A DNA stretch of 56,869 bases from assembly GCF_029953285.1 (NCBI RefSeq), contig NZ_JASAOI010000049.1, positions 1-56,869 on the forward strand, in the 5' to 3' direction. Below the pieces are notes generated by a model, which worked only from the letters and a program-made list of their open reading frames with translations, was not told the origin of the DNA and searched no databases. Below, piece by piece: positions 11,126 through 19,032 of the stretch (positions are counted from its first letter, which is position 1; every line of letters starts with the position of its first letter). A program made the translations under genes and the position numbers. This stretch comes from Yinghuangia seranimata. GTDB lineage: Bacteria; Actinomycetota; Actinomycetes; Streptomycetales; Streptomycetaceae.

Positions 11126-13348
11126 ATGCTTCGTGACAGCAGGGAACAGCACGCTCCGGGACACGCCCGTACCGGTTCCGCGAGCGCATTGGGCTCCATG
11201 AGCCCGGTCAAGTCGGTCGACCCGGCACTGCCGGTCGACGTCACCGGCCGGCCGCTCATGCTGCGGCCCGCCGACCTGGACCGGTTCTTCCGGCCGCGCA
11301 CCGTCGCCGTCATCGGCGCCTCCGACACCGAGGGCCGCCCCGGTGCCCGCATCACCGCGCAACTGCGGGCCTGGTCCGAGCGGGTCGGGGCGACGATGTT
11401 CCCGGTCAACCCCAAGCACGCGGTCATCGGCGGCCAGGTGTGCCACCCCGACATCGCCTCCGTACCGGAGGTCGTCGACCTCGCGGTGATCCTGGTGGGC
11501 GACCCGCAGGAGGTCCTCGCCGACCTCGCCGCGGCCGGGGTGTCCTTCGCGGTGGTGTTCGCGGCCGGGTTCGCCGAGTCGGGTGCGGCCGGAGCCGAAG
11601 CACAGGCGCGGCTCACGGAGTTGATCGACGGCGGACCGCTGCGGCTGCTCGGTCCCAACACCAACCTCAACGCCTTCGAGGAGTTCCGCACCGACCTCGA
11701 CGGCAAGTCGATCGCGCTCATCACACAGAGCGGCCACCAGGGCCGCCCGGTGTTCGCGTCCCAGGAGATCGGCATCAAGGTCTCGCACTGGGCGCCGGTC
11801 GGGAACGAGGCGGACCTCGAAACCGCCGACTTCATCCGGTACTTCGCCGACCAGCCCGAAGTCGGCGTGATCGCCTGCTACATCGAGGGCTTCAAGGACG
11901 GGCGCACCTTCGCGCTCGCCGCCGACCACGCGGCGCAGCAGCGCAAGCCGATCGTGATGGTCAAGGTCGGACGCACCGAATCCGGCGCGAAGATGGCCGC
12001 GTCGCACACCGGAAAGCTCACCGGCCAGGACCGCGTCGCGTCGGCCGTGTTCCGGCAGTTCGGCGTCACCCGCGTCGACGGCCTGGACGAACTCATCGAC
12101 ACGTCCCAGATGTTCGCGCGCACCAGCCGCCCGAAGGCGGACGGCGTGTGCGTGTACTCCATCTCGGGCGGCACCGGCGCGCACATGGCCGACCTGGCCG
12201 CCGCCCAGGGCCTGTCGCTTCCGCAACTCGCGCCCGGCACACAGGAGTCGCTGCGCGAGTGGATCCCCGGTTACCTCACCATCTCGAACCCGGTCGACAA
12301 CGGCGGACACCCCGCCGGCGACGAACGCGGCCGCAAGATCATCGACGCGATCCTCGCCGACCCGAACATCGGCGTGCTCGTCTGTCCCATCACCGGCGCG
12401 TTCCCGCCCATGAGCGACAAGCTCGCGCAGGACCTGGTCGACGCGGCGGAGGCGACGGACAAGGTCGTGTGCGTGATCTGGGGCTCGCCGGTCGGCGACG
12501 AGTCCGCGTACCGCGACATCCTGCTCAAGTCGAGCCGGATCGTGGTCTTCCGGACGTTCGGCAACTGCGTCACCGCGCTCCGGGCCTACTTCGACTACCA
12601 CCGCTTCCGCGACAACTACACCCCGCCGTTCGACGACGTCGCGCGCACGGCCTCCCCGGCCGCCGCCAAGGCGCGCCGGCTGCTCACCACCGGCAAGCCG
12701 CTGTCGGAGCACTCCGCCAAGCAGCTGCTGCGCACGTACGGCATCCGCGTCCCGCGCGAGCAGCTGGTCACCTCGGCCGCCGCCGCGGTACGCGCCGCCG
12801 GCCTCATCGGCTACCCCGTGGTGATGAAGGCCTGCGCGCCGCAGCTGCCGCACAAGAGCGACCTCGGGCTGGTCAAGCTGGGCCTGCGCTCGGCGAGCCA
12901 GGTGCGCGACGCGTACCGCGAGATCGTCGACGCGGCGCGCGACAACGGCGCCGGGCGCCTCGAAGGCGTGCTGGTGTGCCAGCAGGTCGACAAGGGCGTC
13001 GAGATGGTCGTCGGGATCGCCCACGACGAGCTGTTCGGGCCCACCGTCACGGTCGGCCTCGGCGGCATCTTCGTGGAGGTCTTCGACGACATCGCCATCG
13101 GCGTGCCGCCGTTCGGCCCGTACGAGGTGCGCCGCATGCTCGGCGAGCTGCGCGGCCTCAAGTGCCTGCAGGGCCTGCGCGGGCAGCCCGCCGCCGACCT
13201 CGACGCCCTCGTCGACGTCGTGATGCGGGTCCAGCGCATGGCCCTCGAGCTCGGCGACGACCTGGCCGAACTCGACATCAACCCGCTGATGGTCATGCCG
13301 CGCGGCGGCGGAACCGTCGCCCTGGACGCGCTCGCGATACCCAAGTGA
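11126..13348 (+). CDS. NDP-forming acyl-CoA synthetase (acetate-CoA ligase family)
   Basis: A 740-residue fused alpha-beta enzyme of the NDP-forming acyl-CoA ligase family. These enzymes interconvert acyl-CoA plus NDP and phosphate with the free acid, NTP and CoA. The order is CoA-binding domain ('RTVAVIGASDTEGRPG' near residues 58-73), ligase-CoA domain, then an ATP-grasp domain from about 520. The phosphohistidine region is 'MAASHTGKLTG' at about 290-300. The ATP-grasp part contains 'YPVVMKACAPQLPHKSD'. A Met at residue 25 is an alternative start because the upstream SD is weak. It precedes an enoyl-CoA hydratase by 75 nt and the two form one unit under operators B1/B2. Acyl substrate unknown. 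Confidence 0.85.
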   Translation: MLRDSREQHAPGHARTGSASALGSMSPVKSVDPALPVDVTGRPLMLRPADLDRFFRPRTVAVIGASDTEGRPGARITAQLRAWSERVGATMFPVNPKHAVIGGQVCHPDIASVPEVVDLAVILVGDPQEVLADLAAAGVSFAVVFAAGFAESGAAGAEAQARLTELIDGGPLRLLGPNTNLNAFEEFRTDLDGKSIALITQSGHQGRPVFASQEIGIKVSHWAPVGNEADLETADFIRYFADQPEVGVIACYIEGFKDGRTFALAADHAAQQRKPIVMVKVGRTESGAKMAASHTGKLTGQDRVASAVFRQFGVTRVDGLDELIDTSQMFARTSRPKADGVCVYSISGGTGAHMADLAAAQGLSLPQLAPGTQESLREWIPGYLTISNPVDNGGHPAGDERGRKIIDAILADPNIGVLVCPITGAFPPMSDKLAQDLVDAAEATDKVVCVIWGSPVGDESAYRDILLKSSRIVVFRTFGNCVTALRAYFDYHRFRDNYTPPFDDVARTASPAAAKARRLLTTGKPLSEHSAKQLLRTYGIRVPREQLVTSAAAAVRAAGLIGYPVVMKACAPQLPHKSDLGLVKLGLRSASQVRDAYREIVDAARDNGAGRLEGVLVCQQVDKGVEMVVGIAHDELFGPTVTVGLGGIFVEVFDDIAIGVPPFGPYEVRRMLGELRGLKCLQGLRGQPAADLDALVDVVMRVQRMALELGDDLAELDINPLMVMPRGGGTVALDALAIPK

Positions 13349-13423
13349 CAGCAGGCACCACCCAGCGCTGATCCCGACGTCGGACAGCGACCGCAGCAAC
13401 CCCCGAGAGGAACCACCCTCGTC

Positions 13424-14296
13424 ATGAGCACCACCCCCGACACCGAGGCCGCCCCCGAGCCCGAGCTGCTCCACCGCATCGAGAACGGTGTGCTGTGGAT
13501 CACCCTCAACCGCCCCAAGGCCAGCAACGCCATCACCTGGGACCAGCGCGAGACGATCATCGCGCTGCTCGGCGAGGCCTCGGCGAACGAGGCCGTGCGC
13601 GCGGTCGTCCTCGGTGCGGCGGGGGCCAAGCACTTCTGCACCGGCATGGACCTGCGCAGCTCGCCCGGCACCAAGTCGCTCCTCGCGGACGCCGCGCCCG
13701 CCGAGGACGGCGCGCCCAAGCCGCCGGAGCGGCCGACCGGCTACGCGTCGCGCATGATGAAGAACGGTGTGCTGCGCCTGACCACCGCGGTCCTGGAGTG
13801 CGAGAAGCCGGTCATCGCGGCGATCAACGGCACCACGGCCGGCTACGGCATGAGCCTCGCGCTGGCCTGCGACCTGGTGATCTCGGCGCAGAGCGCCCGG
13901 TTCATCCAGATCTTCACGCGCCGCGGCCTCATCCCGGACGGCGGCAGCGCGTACCTCCTGCCGCGCCTGGTCGGGCCACAGAAGGCCAAGGAGCTGATGT
14001 TCTTCGGCGACGACCTGCCCGCCGACGAGGCGTACCGGATCGGCGTCGTCAACAAGGTGGTCGCGGACGACGAGCTGCAGGCCACCGTCAAGGAGTGGGC
14101 CGAGCGCCTGGCCACCGGGCCGACGCGCGCGCTGGCCATCACCAAGCGCCTGGTCAACCGCTCGCTGGACAGCGACCGGGCGACGTCCTTCGGCGAGGAG
14201 GCGGACTCCGTCGAGCTGAACATGACCACGCGCGACGCCAACGAGGGCGTCGCGAGCCTGATCGAGCGCCGCAAGCCGGAGTACTACGGCTGGTGA
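13424..14296 (+). CDS. Enoyl-CoA hydratase/isomerase family protein
   Basis: A 290-residue crotonase-fold protein that would hydrate or isomerise an enoyl-CoA in the second step of beta-oxidation. Recognisable parts are 'LWITLNRPKASNAI' near residue 25, the first oxyanion-hole region 'KHFCTGMDLR' near 68, and the second, 'INGTTAGYGMSLALACDLV', near 135. The insert between the two, rich in Pro, Ala and Asp, is longer than in the classical enzyme. GAGAGGAACC sits upstream of the start. It is the last gene of the operon that begins with the NDP-forming synthetase and is followed by a strong hairpin. Confidence 0.85.
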   Translation: MSTTPDTEAAPEPELLHRIENGVLWITLNRPKASNAITWDQRETIIALLGEASANEAVRAVVLGAAGAKHFCTGMDLRSSPGTKSLLADAAPAEDGAPKPPERPTGYASRMMKNGVLRLTTAVLECEKPVIAAINGTTAGYGMSLALACDLVISAQSARFIQIFTRRGLIPDGGSAYLLPRLVGPQKAKELMFFGDDLPADEAYRIGVVNKVVADDELQATVKEWAERLATGPTRALAITKRLVNRSLDSDRATSFGEEADSVELNMTTRDANEGVASLIERRKPEYYGW

Positions 14297-14359
14297 CGCA
14301 CCTGCCCACCCGTCACCCCCCACCACCCATATTCGAGTCGCTTCGCTCCGCCCTTGATC

Positions 14360-14396
14360 GCGGCCCGGGGGATCTTCCCGAACTCCCCCGGGCCGC
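14360..14396 (+). terminator. 13-bp perfect hairpin after the enoyl-CoA hydratase
   Basis: Arms 14360-14372 (GCGGCCCGGGGGA) and 14384-14396 pair perfectly across an 11-nt loop, 64 nt beyond the stop at 14296. The 300-nt gap to the next gene otherwise holds only operator C and the next promoter. Confidence 0.7.
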
Positions 14397-14424
14397 ACGG
14401 CAATAGCGGTGTGTGCCAAGACAA

Positions 14425-14439
14425 CTGACTGAGCGTCAG
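14425..14439. promoter_or_regulatory. Operator site C (CTGAC-N5-GTCAG)
   Basis: CTGACTGAGCGTCAG, both arms perfect, 158 bp upstream of the flavin reductase start and downstream of the previous terminator. Confidence 0.7.
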
Positions 14440-14596
14440 GTGTGACGCACGCCCCGTTCCGGATCGATTGACGCACCGTTTTCCCCTCCCATAGCGTCGG
14501 TCCACCGCCGAAAATCACGCTCCGGCGGCACCCTTTCTCCGGACATGCGGGATTTGCCCCGCTTGTCCGTACTTCCGATGATGTCTGCGAGGACCC

Positions 14597-15106
14597 ATGG
14601 GCCAGCTCGACGCTCCCGCCGTCGACCCCGCCGCGTTCCGGCACGTGCTCGGGCACTTCTGCAGCGGCGTCACGATCATCACCGCCGTCGACGGCGACGA
14701 CCCGGTGGGCTTCGCCTGCCAGTCCTTCTCGTCCCTGTCGCTCGACCCGCCGCTGGTGACCTTCTTCGTCGCCAAGACGTCGACGACCTGGCCGCGCATA
14801 CAGCCGGGCGGCAAGTTCTGCGTCAACGTGCTGGCCGACGACCAGGAGCAGCTCTGCCGCGGCTTCGCGGTCAGCGGCGCCGACAAGTTCGCGGGCGTCG
14901 CCCACAAGCCCGCCCCGGTCACCGGCTCGCCGCTCCTCGAGGGGACGCTGGCGTACATCGACTGCACCCTGGAGCAGGTCGTGGACGGCGGCGACCACGA
15001 GATCGTCGTCGGCCGCGTGCAGGCCCTGGAAGCACCGCGTGACGACGCGGGCCCGCTGCTGTTCTACAAGGGCAAGTTCGGCCACCCCGCCCAGAACGCC
15101 GACTGA
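14597..15106 (+). CDS. Flavin reductase, HsaB-like
   Basis: A 169-residue flavin reductase that would use NAD(P)H to reduce FMN or FAD for a partner monooxygenase. The sequence follows the HsaB pattern closely, for example 'FRHVLGHFCSGVTIIT' at residues 14-29, 'VGFACQSFSSLSLDPPL' at about 39-55, and 'GTLAYIDCTLE' in the C-terminal half. HsaB of actinobacteria supplies reduced flavin to the HsaA hydroxylase in steroid A/B-ring degradation. No HsaA-type oxygenase is present in this window, so its partner must lie elsewhere. It stands alone under operator C. The family is clear; a role in steroid breakdown is inference. Confidence 0.85.
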   Translation: MGQLDAPAVDPAAFRHVLGHFCSGVTIITAVDGDDPVGFACQSFSSLSLDPPLVTFFVAKTSTTWPRIQPGGKFCVNVLADDQEQLCRGFAVSGADKFAGVAHKPAPVTGSPLLEGTLAYIDCTLEQVVDGGDHEIVVGRVQALEAPRDDAGPLLFYKGKFGHPAQNAD

Positions 15107-15136
15107 CCCACCGGTTAGTCTCTCCCTCAATCCCGT

Positions 15137-15168
15137 AGGCCCCGGACGCGCACGACGCTCCGGGGTCT
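15137..15168 (+). terminator. Hairpin after the flavin reductase
   Basis: A stem of about 10 bp (AGGCCCCGGA against TCCGGGGTCT, with one G-T pair) 31 nt after the stop. It is weaker than the others in the window and has no clear T-run. Confidence 0.45.
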
Positions 15169-15201
15169 ATGTGTCTCCGGGGATCGAGGGGGTTCTCAGT
15201 C

Positions 15202-16140
15202 ATGCGTAGAAGACACACCGTGACGGCCGTGTACCTGGCGGCCGTCGTGCTCGGGGCGGGGGCATGCGGTGGGACGAACGACGCCGCGGGCAAGTCCAAG
15301 ACGGGGACGGGCGACGCGAGCGCGGTACGGGCGCTGCGGGACGCCCGCGAAGCGGCGAACGCCAAGCAGACCGTCACGACGAAGGGGACCATCGCGCAGG
15401 GGTCGGACGGGAGCGTGTCCGTCACGGCGGACTCCTCCTTCCGGTACGGGCCCGCGCCCGTCGTGCACACCACGACGACGTTCAGCGGCCTCGCGGAGCC
15501 GGGCAACGCCGCGGAGGCGCCGAAGATCGAGCTCATCGCCACCGAGACCCGGCTCTACTCGAAGGTGCTCGAGGGCGGCGGCATGATCCCCGCTGACGCG
15601 CTTTCGAAGCAGTGGACGCCACGCCCCGCGCCGTCCGCCGTGCCCGGCACCTCGGACCGTCCCAGGCCACCCTCACCCACGGCGGACGCACACCCGGCCC
15701 TCCAGGACCCGGTGGTCGCGCTCGCCGTACTGGCGGCGGCTCCCGATGTGCACAAGGCCGGCGACGAGCCGCTCGACGGTGTCCAGACCGCGCACTACCA
15801 GGGCGCCTACCCAGCGTCCGCACTCAAGACCGCGACCGCGAAGTCGCTCGGCCTGACCGAGGGCCAGTACCAGCGTCTGGCGGTCGACTTCCTCGACAAC
15901 CGCCAGACCTCGGTCCGGTTCGACATCTGGCTCGGCGCCGATCGGCTGCCGGTGCAGATGAGCGCGAAGAGCGTCTACAACCGCACCGAGGACCCGGTCT
16001 TCACGACCGAAGCCCCCGATCCGGCCTACGAGGACGCGGTACCGGAGCCGCTGGCCTTCACCGTGCAGATCAGGCTCACCGGCTGGGGCTCTCCCGTCGA
16101 CGCCGCGGAACCGCCCGCTGACCAGGTCCGTACGCGATAG
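15202..16140 (+). CDS. Secreted lipoprotein, unknown function (paralogue 1)
   Basis: A 312-residue exported protein with an N-terminal signal sequence (RRR, then a hydrophobic stretch) ending at 'GAGACGG', where Cys22 is the likely lipidated residue. The mature part has a low-complexity start and then the elements 'VQTAHYQGAYPAS' and 'RFDIWLGADRLPVQMSA'. The same elements ('VQATHYSGTVDLKQ', 'KIELWIGADQLPVKQV') occur in the gene at 17508, so the two are paralogues. The fold resembles the LppX/LprG-like lipoprotein group that binds lipids, but that is only a resemblance. GAGGGGG before the ATG supports the start. It ends at a bidirectional terminator. Confidence 0.75.
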   Translation: MRRRHTVTAVYLAAVVLGAGACGGTNDAAGKSKTGTGDASAVRALRDAREAANAKQTVTTKGTIAQGSDGSVSVTADSSFRYGPAPVVHTTTTFSGLAEPGNAAEAPKIELIATETRLYSKVLEGGGMIPADALSKQWTPRPAPSAVPGTSDRPRPPSPTADAHPALQDPVVALAVLAAAPDVHKAGDEPLDGVQTAHYQGAYPASALKTATAKSLGLTEGQYQRLAVDFLDNRQTSVRFDIWLGADRLPVQMSAKSVYNRTEDPVFTTEAPDPAYEDAVPEPLAFTVQIRLTGWGSPVDAAEPPADQVRTR

Positions 16141-16157
16141 CCGCCGGACACGGCGAA

Positions 16158-16186
16158 GCCCCCGGGAGCAGTGCGCTCCCGGGGGC
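16158..16186. terminator. 12-bp perfect bidirectional terminator
   Basis: GCCCCCGGGAGC at 16158-16169 pairs fully with 16175-16186 around a 5-nt loop, with TTTC after it and AA before it. It serves the convergent lipoprotein and SPFH genes. Confidence 0.85.
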
Positions 16187-16200
16187 TTTCTCGTCGGTCG

Positions 16201-17235
16201 TTACGGCTTTCCGGCCGGGGCCGTGATCGAGAAGCCCTGGCCCGGGGCGAACGTGGTCACGTTCGGCGGGATGGACTTCATGATGTCGATCTGCGCGCAC
16301 GCCGGGCACGCGTTGTAGCCCTGCTGCCGGGCCGCGTTCGCCTTCGCCTCGGCCTCGGCCTGGGCGACGAGGGCCTGCGACTGGGCGGCCTTGGCCTGCA
16401 TCTCGGAGACCTTCGCGTAGGCCGCCTGGGCCTGGTTCACCGCGTCCTGGACGCTCTGCGGCATCGTGATCCGGACCAGGTTGAAGCGCAGGTTGACGAT
16501 GAACTCGTCGCCCAGCGTGGCCTTCAGGTCGGCGGCCAGCGAGGTGTTGATGGCGTCCTGGATCTTGGAGATGTTGTTGTTGCTGGCGGCGCCGGAGACC
16601 GGCGCGGGCGCCGTCGGCTGGCCCGGCGCCGAGGCGTTCTGCACGAGGGCGCAGCTGCTCACCAGGTCCGCGCAGCGGAAGTTGCCGATCTGGACGCGCA
16701 GGTCGTTGTCGATCACCGGGCGGATGATCTGGTCGAGGAACGCCGACCAGCCCTTGTCGCCGTCCCACGGGTAGTAGGCGTCCTTGCCCAGCGAGAACTT
16801 GCGGGTGCCGAACTTGTCGTCGAACCGCTTGATGACGGAGTGGTCGAGGTTGAGGCTGAAGTACAGCGTGCCCTCGATGCCCATGTCGACGCCGTCGCTG
16901 GACGGCACGTGCACGATGTCGACGCCGCCCTTGTCGCCCGCGTTGGCCTGCGCGGTGATCGTGTAGAACCGCTGCTGCGCCGGGTACTTGTGGACGGTCG
17001 AGTAGAAGCCGGTCCACGTCATGCCGGACGACGGGTCCATGACCTGGCGGATGTTGTTGTTGTCGAACGGCCCGCCGTTGCGGACCACTCCGATCTCGCC
17101 CGCGTTGGTCCGCTCCAGGCCGCCGAAGATGGCGTTCAGCATGCGGATGAGGATGATCAGGACGAGGATCCCGACGGCGAGGAAGACCCATGCCTTGCGG
17201 CCGCGCAGGATGTTCGGAACTGAGAAGGAAGACAT
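16201..17235 (-). CDS. SPFH/Band 7 domain membrane protein
   Basis: A 344-residue protein of the stomatin/prohibitin/flotillin type. One N-terminal membrane helix lies at about residues 15-35 ('AWVFLAVGILVLIILI'). An SPFH domain covers about 40-270. An Ala/Gln/Glu-rich coiled coil at about 270-310 ('AAYAKVSEMQAKAAQSQALVAQAEAEAKANAA') is followed by a short tail with a CPAC pair. Such proteins oligomerise in membrane microdomains and scaffold other proteins. The CxxC near the end is an unusual touch that could bind metal or form a disulfide. It is convergent with one lipoprotein gene and divergent from its paralogue, which suggests an envelope role for the trio. Confidence 0.85.
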   Translation of the reverse strand: MSSFSVPNILRGRKAWVFLAVGILVLIILIRMLNAIFGGLERTNAGEIGVVRNGGPFDNNNIRQVMDPSSGMTWTGFYSTVHKYPAQQRFYTITAQANAGDKGGVDIVHVPSSDGVDMGIEGTLYFSLNLDHSVIKRFDDKFGTRKFSLGKDAYYPWDGDKGWSAFLDQIIRPVIDNDLRVQIGNFRCADLVSSCALVQNASAPGQPTAPAPVSGAASNNNISKIQDAINTSLAADLKATLGDEFIVNLRFNLVRITMPQSVQDAVNQAQAAYAKVSEMQAKAAQSQALVAQAEAEAKANAARQQGYNACPACAQIDIMKSIPPNVTTFAPGQGFSITAPAGKP

Positions 17236-17507
17236 CGTCGCTCCCGTTGATCGTCTTCTCGATCACATTGTTTGTGCCGCCAGGATGCTGGACCGGAAGC
17301 CCGGCGGTACGGGGCATTTCCCTCAGGTTCGCGGAGGTCGCGCGGCCGGTCGCCCGTCGGACAGTGGCGGTTGCCCCTCGCATGGTGAGGCCGTGCGGCG
17401 CCGTCCTGGCGCCGCGGGCCGTTGTTGGCTGGCCCCGTAGGAAACCGGCCGCCGCCGCGCACCGTGCGCGCTCCCGGACGCCGGTTCGCTTCGGGGAGCC
17501 CCACACC

Positions 17508-18437
17508 ATGCGCAAGCTCGCGTTCGGTGCCGTCGTCGGCGCCGTGTGCCTGTCGTTCACCGTCACCGGCTGCGACTTCGGCACGTCCGACGGGAAGTCC
17601 GACGGCAAGGCCGATGCGAAGTCGGCGGCGTCGGCCCCGGCATCGCCGGGCCCGTCGGGCGGGACGCCCGGGACCTCGGCGGCCGGCGGTGCCGGGTCCC
17701 CGCTGGCGGCCAAGCTGGAGACCGCGAAGACGAAGACGTCCGCGACCACCTCGGTGCACCAGTCGACGGTCACCACGGTCGACGGCGTCAAGAAGACGAC
17801 GGTCGAGACGGACGTCCGCATCCGGCCGGACCAGGCCACGCACTCGGTCTCGACGACCATGATCAAGCTGCTCGACGAGACCTCGACCGTGACCACGGAG
17901 ACGGTCGGCACCGCGCAGGCCTTCTACGCCAAGCTGCAACCCGAGGAGGCCGCGAAGAACGGCGGCAAGCAGTGGGAGAGGAAGGACCTCGCGGCCGCGG
18001 CGCAGACCACGCCCGCGGGGCAGGGCGCCCAGTCCCCCCTGGATCCCACGCAGCACCTCGCCCTGCTTCAGAAGTCCGGCGACATCCGCGAGGTCGGCAC
18101 CGAGACCGTCAACGGCGTCCAGGCCACGCACTACTCGGGCACCGTCGACCTCAAGCAGCTGCGGGCGAACAACCCGCAGACCAAGAACGAGTCGCCCGAG
18201 GACGCGAAGCTGATGGACGCCGTGGCCAAGGCCTGGGGCGACACTCCGCTGAAGATCGAACTGTGGATCGGCGCGGACCAGTTGCCGGTCAAACAGGTGA
18301 CGGGGCAGGACATCACGGTAGCGGACAAGAAGCAGCACCTCGAGACGACCGTGACGTTCACCAAGTGGAACTCCCCGGTGAACATCACGACGCCGCCCGC
18401 GAACCAGACGATCGCGTCGGCCGATGTGAAGCGGTAG
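17508..18437 (+). CDS. Secreted lipoprotein, unknown function (paralogue 2)
   Basis: A 309-residue lipoprotein. The signal peptide ends in a clear lipobox, 'TVTGC', with Cys21 the lipidated residue. Residues 25-65 are rich in Gly, Ser, Ala and Pro and look like a cell-wall linker. The folded part shares 'VQATHYSGTVDL', 'KIELWIGADQLPVKQ' and 'TVTFTKWNSPVNITTPPA' with the lipoprotein at 15202, whose end reads 'RLTGWGSPVDAAEPPA'. The common C-terminal pattern ('W.SPV....PPA') is a good marker of the family. It is divergent from the SPFH gene. Ligand and role are unknown. Confidence 0.75.
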   Translation: MRKLAFGAVVGAVCLSFTVTGCDFGTSDGKSDGKADAKSAASAPASPGPSGGTPGTSAAGGAGSPLAAKLETAKTKTSATTSVHQSTVTTVDGVKKTTVETDVRIRPDQATHSVSTTMIKLLDETSTVTTETVGTAQAFYAKLQPEEAAKNGGKQWERKDLAAAAQTTPAGQGAQSPLDPTQHLALLQKSGDIREVGTETVNGVQATHYSGTVDLKQLRANNPQTKNESPEDAKLMDAVAKAWGDTPLKIELWIGADQLPVKQVTGQDITVADKKQHLETTVTFTKWNSPVNITTPPANQTIASADVKR

Positions 18438-18474
18438 CCGTCCCTCCCGCTGCCCGCGGCCGGCCGGCGAACGC

Positions 18475-18930
18475 CTAGACGACGCAGAACTCGTTGCCCT
18501 CCGGGTCTGCCAGCGTGACGCCGTACTGGCCGGCCTCGGGCTCGTCCGAGACCCGGAGCACGCGGGCGCCGACCGCGACCAGTCGCTCGACGGTGTCGGC
18601 GACCCGCCGCGTCCGGACCTCCAACGGCACGTCGCGGCCGCCGCCGACCTTCAGGTCGAAGTGCATCCGGTTCTTGGCGGTCTTGGCCTCGGGGACCTCC
18701 TGGAACCACACCCGCGGGCCCCGCCCGGTGGGATCGACGATCGACTCGGCGGTCTCCCCCACGCCGTCCGGCAGTTCCTCCTCGGGCACACCCGCGGCCA
18801 GCCAGTACTCCCGCCACGTGCCGTGGCCGCCCGGCGGCGGTTCGGGAATGTAGCCGAGGGCCTCGCTCCAGAACGCCACGAGCGTGGGTGCGTCGGCGCA
18901 GTCGATGGTCACTTGCAGCGTCATCTCCAT
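18475..18930 (-). CDS. VOC-superfamily (glyoxalase-like) protein
   Basis: A 151-residue protein of the vicinal oxygen chelate fold, with two beta-alpha-beta-beta-beta halves. The first half has 'VTIDCADAPTLVAFWSEALGY', the usual start of these domains. The second half ends 'GVTLADPEGNEFCVV', the typical closing strand with a metal-ligand Glu. Members include dioxygenases, glyoxalases and antibiotic-binding proteins, and the reaction cannot be decided here. Met3 is an alternative start. It runs on the same strand as the alcohol dehydrogenase but is separated from it by a strong hairpin. Confidence 0.8.
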   Translation of the reverse strand: MEMTLQVTIDCADAPTLVAFWSEALGYIPEPPPGGHGTWREYWLAAGVPEEELPDGVGETAESIVDPTGRGPRVWFQEVPEAKTAKNRMHFDLKVGGGRDVPLEVRTRRVADTVERLVAVGARVLRVSDEPEAGQYGVTLADPEGNEFCVV

Positions 18931-18970
18931 GGCGGGGGCCTGTCAGACCCCTCCGCCGTCAGGCGCACGC

Positions 18971-19017
18971 GAACGGGGCCGGTACGCGCGGAAGATCCGT
19001 GCGTACCGGCCCCGTTC
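18971..19017 (-). terminator. 17-bp perfect hairpin after the alcohol dehydrogenase
   Basis: Arms 18971-18987 and 19001-19017 pair without mismatch, with a further CGG/CCG pair in the loop. It lies 15 nt beyond the dehydrogenase stop on the minus strand. Confidence 0.8.
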
Positions 19018-19032
19018 GGGGTGTCCTGCGGG

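Noticed and set aside
11054-15130. Very long minus-strand open frame of about 1,358 codons
   Set aside because: It is antisense to three well-supported plus-strand genes, and its protein is the biased Arg/Gly/Val/Asp text typical of shadow frames in GC-rich DNA.
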